Shown piece by piece: positions 1-4,099 of a DNA stretch of 8,263 nucleotides (its first letter is position 1; the number at the start of each line of letters is the position of its first letter). Both the position numbers and the translations under genes were made by a program. A model generated the notes under the pieces. The model was not told the DNA's origin, did not search any database, and saw nothing but the letters and a program-made list of their open reading frames with translations. This DNA comes from Actinomycetota bacterium (GTDB lineage: Bacteria > Actinomycetota > Acidimicrobiia > Acidimicrobiales > BP-101), in contig JAUTXA010000168.1 of assembly GCA_030838265.1 (NCBI GenBank), forward strand, positions 1 through 8,263. The letters are read 5' to 3'.

Positions 1-87
1 GAGCGCACCGGCGGTCGCTACGGCCTGCAGACCATGTGCGAGGGCGGCGGCATGGCCAACGCCACCATCATCGAGCGCCTCGGCTAG
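1..87 (+). CDS. Thiolase (acetyl-CoA C-acetyltransferase family), C-terminal fragment
   Basis: Only the last 28 codons are in the window, open from base 1 in frame 1 and ending at TAG 85-87. The residues include GLQTMCEGGGMAN followed by ATIIERLG. This is the C-terminal signature of the thiolase superfamily: the Cys in MCEGGG corresponds to the proton-donating active-site cysteine of the CxGGG motif, followed by a short last strand. Thiolases of this type cleave or form 3-ketoacyl-CoA in fatty-acid, steroid or acetoacetyl-CoA metabolism. The MCEGGGMAN variant resembles actinobacterial degradative (FadA-like) thiolases, but the substrate cannot be told from 28 residues. It converges on the histidine kinase gene with a 9-base gap, and both stop codons lie within a 13-base tandem duplication. 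It has no evident functional link to the cell-wall genes. Confidence 0.85.
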   Translation, partial: ERTGGRYGLQTMCEGGGMANATIIERLG

Positions 88-101
88 ACGCCTCGGCTAG
101 G
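76..101. repeat. 13-bp tandem duplication holding both convergent stop codons
   Basis: CGCCTCGGCTAGA (76-88) is followed directly by CGCCTCGGCTAGG (89-101), identical at 12 of 13 bases. The first copy encodes the last thiolase codons and its TAG at 85-87. In the second copy the CTA at 97-99 is the stop codon (TAG) of the histidine kinase on the other strand. CTAG is its own reverse complement, so each copy can stop translation on either strand. Whether the duplication has a function is unknown. Confidence 0.8.
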
Positions 102-1308
102 CCGGGAACAGCAACCGGAAGCAGGCACCCCCGCTGGCCGGGCTGAGGAGCTCGACTCGAACTCCCAGCCCGCCGGCCATCATCCGCACCAACGGCAGGC
201 CGAGCCCCATGCCGGGCTCGGAGTGCTCGCCGCGGGTGAACGACTCGAAGACGGCCTCTCGCATCTCGTCGGGGATGCCGGGTCCGTGATCGCGTACGTC
301 GAGGAACGGCCCGTTGGTCGACTCGTCGACGCCGGCGACGAGCTCGGCGTCACCGGCGTACTTGAGGGCGTTGTCGACCAGGTGACCGATGGCCAGGCGC
401 AGCAGCTTGGGGTCGACGAAGACCTCGAGGTCGGGCGGGCAGCGCACGGTCACCAGCTCGGGCTCGAGGGCGTTGTCCCTGACCTGGGCCAGCAGCTCGG
501 TCAGGGCCACCGTCACCGGCCGGGGGGCGATGGCACCGGCCTCGAACTGGGTGACGGTCAGCATCTCCTCGATGAGCGTCTGCAGCCTCGAGGTGGCGGC
601 CTCGATGCGGTGCAGCATCTGGCGCTGCTGGCGGTCGTCGAGCTTGCCCTCGTAGTTGAGGATGGTGTGGACGAACCCGGAGATGATGGTGAGCGGGGTG
701 CGCAGCTCGTGTGACACCTGGGCCAGGAACCGGCTCTTCAGCCGCTCGAGCTGCAGGACGGACTCGTTGCGCTGGGCGCTCTCGATCGCCCCCGCCACCT
801 GGGCGGCCAGCCCCCGCAACACGTCGAGGTCGTCGGCATCGAAGGCGTCGATCTCGTTGGAGTCGATCTGCAGCACCCCGATGACCTTGCCCAACGACAC
901 CAATGGCACGGCGAGGTAGCTGTGGCTCGGGGCGTTGCTGCCCAGCCGGGCCTGGGCTTGGTCGACGCGGTCGTCGGTGCGCAGGTCGGGGCTGTACATG
1001 GCCTCGCCCGTCGAGACGACCCGGCCTGAGATCCCGCTGCCGACGGGTAGGCGAGAGGCGAGGACGTCATCGCTCACCGTCGGGTCCGACGCGGCCACCC
1101 GCACGCCATCGGGGCCAACCAGCTGGATGGTCCCGCCCTTGAAGTCGACGAGCCGCCGCATGGCCGCCAGCACCGTGGCCAAGACGGGCTGGAGCTCGAG
1201 AGCAGGACCGATCTCGCCGGCCACGCGGGCGAGCAACGACTGGAGCTCGATCATCCGAGCCAGTCGCTCTTCGGCCGAGGCGGCCCGAGCCCGCATCCGC
1301 GTTGTCAC
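97..1308 (-). CDS. Soluble GAF-domain sensor histidine kinase
   Basis: Two-component sensor kinase of 403 residues with no membrane segment, so it should sense a cytoplasmic signal. Order: short N-terminal helix (about 10-35), GAF domain (about 36-178, ending in the typical GKVIGVLQIDS strand), then a dimerisation/phosphoacceptor domain with VSHELRTPL, His200 being the autophosphorylation site. The HATPase_c domain (about 295-403) has the N box (VDNALKYAG, Asn313), G1 (DHGPGIPD, Asp340) and G2 (GMGLGLPLV, 366-374). All catalytic boxes are intact, so it should be active. The start is GTG at 1308 with no convincing Shine-Dalgarno. An in-frame ATG at 1296 (residue 5) is an alternative, and the difference does not touch any domain. 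No response regulator adjoins it. The nearest receiver gene is at 2621-3487 on the same strand and is the best partner candidate. The GAF ligand is unknown. Confidence 0.93.
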   Translation of the reverse strand: MTTRMRARAASAEERLARMIELQSLLARVAGEIGPALELQPVLATVLAAMRRLVDFKGGTIQLVGPDGVRVAASDPTVSDDVLASRLPVGSGISGRVVSTGEAMYSPDLRTDDRVDQAQARLGSNAPSHSYLAVPLVSLGKVIGVLQIDSNEIDAFDADDLDVLRGLAAQVAGAIESAQRNESVLQLERLKSRFLAQVSHELRTPLTIISGFVHTILNYEGKLDDRQQRQMLHRIEAATSRLQTLIEEMLTVTQFEAGAIAPRPVTVALTELLAQVRDNALEPELVTVRCPPDLEVFVDPKLLRLAIGHLVDNALKYAGDAELVAGVDESTNGPFLDVRDHGPGIPDEMREAVFESFTRGEHSEPGMGLGLPLVRMMAGGLGVRVELLSPASGGACFRLLFPA

Positions 1309-1334
1309 CGCCGATCATCGTGGCACGCCGGCGC

Positions 1335-1340
1335 TAGCCT
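1335..1340 (+). promoter_or_regulatory. Putative -10 box (TAGCCT) for the small membrane protein gene
   Basis: TAGCCT fits the actinobacterial TANNNT -10 pattern and ends 10 bases before the ATG at 1351, predicting a transcript with only a few leader bases. The 10-mer TAGCCTCGGC recurs exactly upstream of pabA (3493-3502). No -35 hexamer and no Shine-Dalgarno are visible. The assignment rests on pattern and position only. Confidence 0.4.
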
Positions 1341-1350
1341 CGGCGCGGGC

Positions 1351-1596
1351 ATGGTGAAGCTGATCTTGGGTGCGGTGATGTTCCTCGTCGTGATGCGAGT
1401 GGGGCTGGCCGCCCTGCGAGGCCTGGGAAGACCACTCCCTCCGCCGCCGCCCCCCGGCGAGATGCGGCGGGTCAGCCTCCGCTACCGGTGCACGATCTGC
1501 GGCACCGAGGTCAAGATGACGCACGCCAACGACGAGGTGCCCGAGGCGCCCCGCCACTGCCTCGAGGACATGCAGCTGCTGGCGCCGATCGAATAG
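1351..1596 (+). CDS. Small membrane-anchored protein with Cys/His (zinc-ribbon-like) domain
   Basis: Unrecognised 81-residue protein. Residues 1-23 form one hydrophobic helix (MVKLILGAVMFLVV onward), followed by a proline run (six consecutive Pro, 30-35) that looks like a flexible linker. The compact C-terminal part (about 40-81) carries CTIC (Cys47, Cys50), His58 and a closely spaced His69-Cys70 in PRHCLEDM. CxxC plus HC suggests a single metal-binding knuckle resembling a zinc ribbon, but no particular family can be named. The N-terminal basic residues are few, so topology is uncertain; a cytoplasmic C-terminus would suit a zinc-binding domain. It is divergent from the histidine kinase (42-base gap) and convergent with crgA (4-base gap). 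The ATG at 1351 follows a -10-like box closely and lacks a Shine-Dalgarno. Composition matches its neighbours. A role in division or the cell envelope is only suggested by position. Confidence 0.75.
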   Translation: MVKLILGAVMFLVVMRVGLAALRGLGRPLPPPPPPGEMRRVSLRYRCTICGTEVKMTHANDEVPEAPRHCLEDMQLLAPIE

Positions 1597-1600
1597 CCGC

Positions 1601-1888
1601 CTAGCGGTAGCGAGTGGCGGTGAGGAACCCGGCCGTGATCATCACCAGGCCGATCAGCAGGTAGATGTTCGACGAGTGCAGCCCACCGGGGGCGGCGTCG
1701 AGGAGGTAGTTGCCGATGATGACGAGCACCCCACCGATCAAGAAGATGAACATCAGCACCGGCACCCAGCGGGGGCTGACCTTGTACTCCTTGGGGATGG
1801 GCGGGGTGTACCGGCCCGATGTGGTGGGCGAGCTCGACTGCGGGCCGCCCTTCGGTGTGACCCGGCCGCTCTTGACCTTCCGCTCCAT
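1601..1888 (-). CDS. crgA: Cell division protein CrgA
   Basis: CrgA is a small actinobacterial divisome membrane protein that interacts with FtsZ-ring and septal wall-synthesis proteins (FtsQ, FtsI, PBPs) and was described in Streptomyces as an inhibitor of premature septation. This copy has 95 residues, close to the usual 85-95. It has a basic, disordered N-terminus (1-38), the YTPP motif (27-30) seen in Streptomyces CrgA, a first membrane helix (about 41-63, beginning WVPVLMFIF), a short loop, and a second helix (about 74-91) ending in TATRYR. Two helices with both ends basic fit the known topology with both termini in the cytoplasm. The ATG at 1888 is preceded by a well-placed -10-like box, implying a leaderless message. 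The position next to the DUF881 gene and near pabA-pknB-pbpA-rodA is the conserved actinobacterial arrangement and supports the call. Confidence 0.93.
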   Translation of the reverse strand: MERKVKSGRVTPKGGPQSSSPTTSGRYTPPIPKEYKVSPRWVPVLMFIFLIGGVLVIIGNYLLDAAPGGLHSSNIYLLIGLVMITAGFLTATRYR

Positions 1889-1893
1889 GGGGC

Positions 1894-1897
1894 GAGG
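1894..1897 (+). promoter_or_regulatory. Shine-Dalgarno core (GAGG) deciding the GTG start of the DUF881 gene
   Basis: GAGG is followed by eight bases (ATAGTCCC) and GTG at 1906, a normal Shine-Dalgarno spacing that supports this GTG as the start. It overlaps the crgA -10-like box on the other strand. A message carrying it must start further left, inside the crgA coding region. Confidence 0.5.
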
Positions 1898-1900
1898 ATA
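1895..1900 (-). promoter_or_regulatory. Putative leaderless -10 box (TATCCT) for crgA
   Basis: On the minus strand TATCCT is separated from the crgA ATG by exactly six bases (CGCCCC). This is the spacing expected when transcription starts at the A of the start codon. No Shine-Dalgarno lies upstream of crgA, which agrees with a leaderless message. The same bases read on the plus strand form the ribosome-binding site of the divergent gene. No -35 hexamer was recognised. Confidence 0.55.
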
Positions 1901-1905
1901 GTCCC

Positions 1906-2610
1906 GTGCTCCGCTCCCGCCCCGTGCTGGCCGTGGCCTGCGTCCTGCTCGGGTTCCTGGCCGTGGTCGCGGCCCGGTCGCGCCCCGCCAACCCGGCCTC
2001 CCGCCTGCCCCGCCAGTACGAGCTGGCCGGGCTCATCCAACGCCAACAGGCCTCAGCGCAACGCCTGCGCCGCCAGGTCGACGACCTTCGATCCCAGGTC
2101 GACCGCCTGGTGTCGGCGGGAGCCAAGACCCAAGCCGCCGCCGCCTCCCGCAAGGCCAGGCTGAGCGAGGCCTCGCTGGCGGCCGGTCTGGTGCCGGTGA
2201 GGGGCGCGGGCCTGCGCATCACCCTCGACGACTCGACGCTGGCCCAGTCGCCGGAGGGCAACGTCAACGACCTGGTCATCCACTCCCAGGATGTGCAAGC
2301 GGCGGTGAACGCGGCGTGGCGATCGGGAGCCGAAGCCATTTCGATCAACGACCAGCGGCTGGTCGGCACCAGCGCCGTGCTGTGCGTGGGCAACACGTTG
2401 CTGCTCAACGGCACCGTCCACTCCCCGCCGTACGTCATCGAGGCCGTGGGCGCCGGGCGCGACCGGCTCGAGTCCGACCCGCTGTTTCGCCGGCTGCGCG
2501 CCGACGCCGAGGCCTTCGGGCTGCGGGTGAAGGTCGAGCGCGACGACAGCCTCGATGTCGCCGCCTACAAGGGCAAGACGACCTTCAAGTTCGCCCAGCC
2601 CGCGGCCTGA
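1906..2610 (+). CDS. DUF881 family membrane-anchored coiled-coil protein
   Basis: DUF881 proteins (YlxW-like, Rv0012 in M. tuberculosis) are single-pass envelope proteins of unproven function, found beside crgA in actinobacteria and near division genes in Firmicutes. This 234-residue protein has a signal-anchor helix (7-24). A Gln/Arg-rich coiled coil follows (about 37-90, with heptad-like RQQASAQRLRRQVDDLRSQVDRL). The globular DUF881 domain (about 92-215) carries the recognisable blocks GLRITLDDS (102-110), NDLVIHSQDVQAAVNAAW (121-138), GAEAISINDQRL (141-152) and CVGNTLLLNG (160-169). The domain should lie outside the membrane. The start is GTG 1906, backed by a GAGG eight bases upstream and by the helix beginning right after it. 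The gene is divergent from crgA (17-base gap) and convergent with the response regulator (10-base gap). In Streptomyces a class E sortase gene is usually close by; none is seen here. Confidence 0.9.
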   Translation: MLRSRPVLAVACVLLGFLAVVAARSRPANPASRLPRQYELAGLIQRQQASAQRLRRQVDDLRSQVDRLVSAGAKTQAAAASRKARLSEASLAAGLVPVRGAGLRITLDDSTLAQSPEGNVNDLVIHSQDVQAAVNAAWRSGAEAISINDQRLVGTSAVLCVGNTLLLNGTVHSPPYVIEAVGAGRDRLESDPLFRRLRADAEAFGLRVKVERDDSLDVAAYKGKTTFKFAQPAA

Positions 2611-2620
2611 GGCGGCGTGG

Positions 2621-3487
2621 CTACTGGGCCTGGACGAGCGGGACGCCCCGCTCGGTCGCCTCGGTAAGGGCGGCGTCGGCCGCCATGTAGAGCTCGTCGG
2701 CATCGGCGGCATGGTCGGGGAAGAGGGCCACGCCGGTGCTGGTGACCAGCCCCCCGCCCAAGGTGGCCGTGGCCTGGCCGAAGGCCTCGACGTCACCGTC
2801 GTCGGGATGCAGCAGCACGGCCACCTCGTCGGGCCCGCTGCAGCCGAGCACGACGTGGGCGGCGAGGCTGTCCTGCAAGGTGCGGGCGCACCCGGCCACC
2901 GTGGCGAAGTCGGGCTCCCGGCCACCCTCCCTGACCCGGACGAGGCCGAGGCCGATGGCGTGGCCGCCGCGGCGCGTGGTCTCGATGGCCTCGTCGATGC
3001 GTTGTTGCAGCTCGTCATGGCGCAGGAGCCGGTAGCCGTCGCCGGCGGCCCCCGCCGTACCGGCATGCTCCTCGACCAGCCGGTGCACGCGAGCGAAGAG
3101 GTCCTTCACGTTGAACGGCTTGGTGACGTAGGCCGAGGCTCCGAGGTCGGCGGCTTGCTGGCGGGTCTCGGCCCGATCGTCGGCCGAGACCACGATCACG
3201 GGCAGGGCGGCGAGGCGGGGGTCGGCCCGGACCGCCTCGAGGACGTCGAGGCCCGACAGGTGGTCGAGACGTAGGTCGAGGAGCATGCAGGCCGCGCTGT
3301 TGGCCACCGCGGCGTCGATGACCTCGGACGGGCGATGGGGGTCGATGTGGACGAGCGCCGTGCCCGAGGCCCGGAAGAAGGCGCCCAGGAAGGCGGCGAT
3401 GTCGGGCTCGTCCTCGACCACGAGGACGGTCGGCCCGTCGCCGGGGCCGTCGATGCGGGAGGCCAGCGAGCCAGGTCGGGGGCTCAC
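2621..3487 (-). CDS. Response regulator with degenerate GGDEF output domain
   Basis: The protein has 288 residues from GTG 3487. The receiver domain (about 20-140) is complete: acidic pocket VVEDEP (Glu25, Asp26), phosphoacceptor Asp71 in LLDLRL, Ser101 in VVSADD, and Lys123 in VTKPF. A short Gly/Ala linker leads to a second domain (about 150-288). I read this as a worn GGDEF (diguanylate cyclase) fold, because its end has the typical TGVALFPDHAADADEL plus ADAAL block (251-274). The signature is GPDEV (218-222) instead of GGDEF. The first metal-binding Asp (FDLD motif) and the RxxD inhibitory site are also absent. It is therefore unlikely to make c-di-GMP and may act by binding a protein or nucleotide. 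The reading frame stays open to 3607, but that would overlap pabA and add residues before the first receiver strand. GTG 3487 with GAGG eight bases upstream fits better. The likely kinase partner is encoded at 97-1308. Confidence 0.88.
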   Translation of the reverse strand: MSPRPGSLASRIDGPGDGPTVLVVEDEPDIAAFLGAFFRASGTALVHIDPHRPSEVIDAAVANSAACMLLDLRLDHLSGLDVLEAVRADPRLAALPVIVVSADDRAETRQQAADLGASAYVTKPFNVKDLFARVHRLVEEHAGTAGAAGDGYRLLRHDELQQRIDEAIETTRRGGHAIGLGLVRVREGGREPDFATVAGCARTLQDSLAAHVVLGCSGPDEVAVLLHPDDGDVEAFGQATATLGGGLVTSTGVALFPDHAADADELYMAADAALTEATERGVPLVQAQ

Positions 3488-3492
3488 GGCGA

Positions 3493-3498
3493 TAGCCT
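3493..3498 (+). promoter_or_regulatory. Putative leaderless -10 box (TAGCCT) for pabA
   Basis: TAGCCT is followed by seven bases (CGGCTTG) and the pabA ATG at 3506, the spacing expected for transcription starting at or next to the start codon. No Shine-Dalgarno precedes pabA. The 10-mer TAGCCTCGGC is identical to the one before the small membrane protein gene (1335-1344). No -35 hexamer is evident. Confidence 0.55.
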
Positions 3499-3499
3499 C
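3496..3499 (-). promoter_or_regulatory. Shine-Dalgarno core (GAGG) deciding the GTG start of the response regulator
   Basis: On the minus strand GAGG is followed by eight bases (CTATCGCC) and GTG at 3487. This spacing supports the short form of the response regulator over the longer open frame. The site overlaps the pabA -10-like box on the other strand, repeating the crgA/DUF881 layout. Confidence 0.45.
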
Positions 3500-3505
3500 G
3501 GCTTG

Positions 3506-4099
3506 ATGGCTCCGAGGGTGCTGGTCGTCGACAACTACGACTCCTTCGTCTACAACCTGGTCCAGTACCTGGGCGAGTTGGGCGCTGAGCCCCTCGTCCA
3601 CCGCCACGATGTCTTGAGCGTTGAGGACATTGTGGCCCTTTCGCCGGACGCCGTGCTCATCTCACCCGGCCCGGGCCGCCCGGACGATGCCGGGGTGAGC
3701 AATGCGGTGATCGAGCGGCTGGCCGGCGAGGTGCCCATCCTGGGTGTCTGCCTCGGGCATCAGTGCATCGGCCAAGTCTTCGGCGGCACCATCGTGCGAG
3801 CACCACAGATTATGCACGGCAAGACCAGCTTCATCAGCCACAACGGAACGGGGGTCTTTGCCGGTCTGCCCGATCCGTTCGAGGCGACCCGGTATCACTC
3901 CCTCGTGGTCGAGCGCGAGACGCTGCCCGACGTCCTCGAGGTCACGGCCGAGACCGACGACGGCACCATCATGGGCCTGCGCCACCGCGAGCTGGCCGTC
4001 GAGGGTGTGCAGTTCCACCCCGAGTCGATCCTCACGAGGGTCGGTCACCAGCTGCTGGCCAACTTCCTCGCCGGTGCTGGCCTGCTCACGCAGTCGTAG
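3506..4099 (+). CDS. pabA: Glutamine amidotransferase, aminodeoxychorismate/anthranilate synthase component II
   Basis: This class I (triad) glutamine amidotransferase subunit hydrolyses glutamine and passes ammonia to a chorismate-using partner (PabB for folate, TrpE for tryptophan). It has 197 residues, the normal length. Visible motifs are VLVVDNYDSFVYNL (5-18), the oxyanion block ISPGPGRPDDAG (52-63), the nucleophile Cys82 in GVCLGHQCIG, and the catalytic His171 and Glu173 in VQFHPES. The triad is complete. The ATG at 3506 starts exactly at the conserved N-terminus; longer readings of the frame would run into the response regulator gene. No partner synthase is in the window. The PabA and TrpG roles cannot be told apart from sequence, and one protein may serve both pathways. 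Its place next to pknB is conserved in actinobacteria (Rv0013). The last 14 bases overlap the end of pknB on the other strand. Confidence 0.95.
   Translation: MAPRVLVVDNYDSFVYNLVQYLGELGAEPLVHRHDVLSVEDIVALSPDAVLISPGPGRPDDAGVSNAVIERLAGEVPILGVCLGHQCIGQVFGGTIVRAPQIMHGKTSFISHNGTGVFAGLPDPFEATRYHSLVVERETLPDVLEVTAETDDGTIMGLRHRELAVEGVQFHPESILTRVGHQLLANFLAGAGLLTQS

Noticed and set aside
1298..1325. Possible -10 box GATGAT five bases before the histidine kinase GTG
   Set aside because: It matches TANNNT poorly (G at the first position) and has no supporting -35 or RBS, so it was not listed as a promoter.
1597..1607. Small perfect inverted repeat CCGC-CTA-GCGG between the convergent small membrane protein gene and crgA
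   Set aside because: A four-base stem with a three-base loop and no T-run on either side is too weak to call a terminator, and such dyads are common in GC-rich DNA.
1482..2438. 318-codon minus-strand open frame across crgA and DUF881
   Set aside because: It runs through two recognised genes in other frames, shows low-complexity Arg/Ser/Ala content and has no recognisable domain.
3335..3505. Upstream extension of the pabA frame to 3335
   Set aside because: The added 57 residues are the complement of the response regulator gene, and the family N-terminus (VLVVDNYDSF) begins right after ATG 3506.
3488..3607. Longer response regulator frame starting at ATG 3607 (40 extra residues)
   Set aside because: It would overlap the conserved N-terminal coding region of pabA by about 100 bases, and the extra residues lie before the first receiver strand. 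GTG 3487 with a spaced GAGG is the better start.
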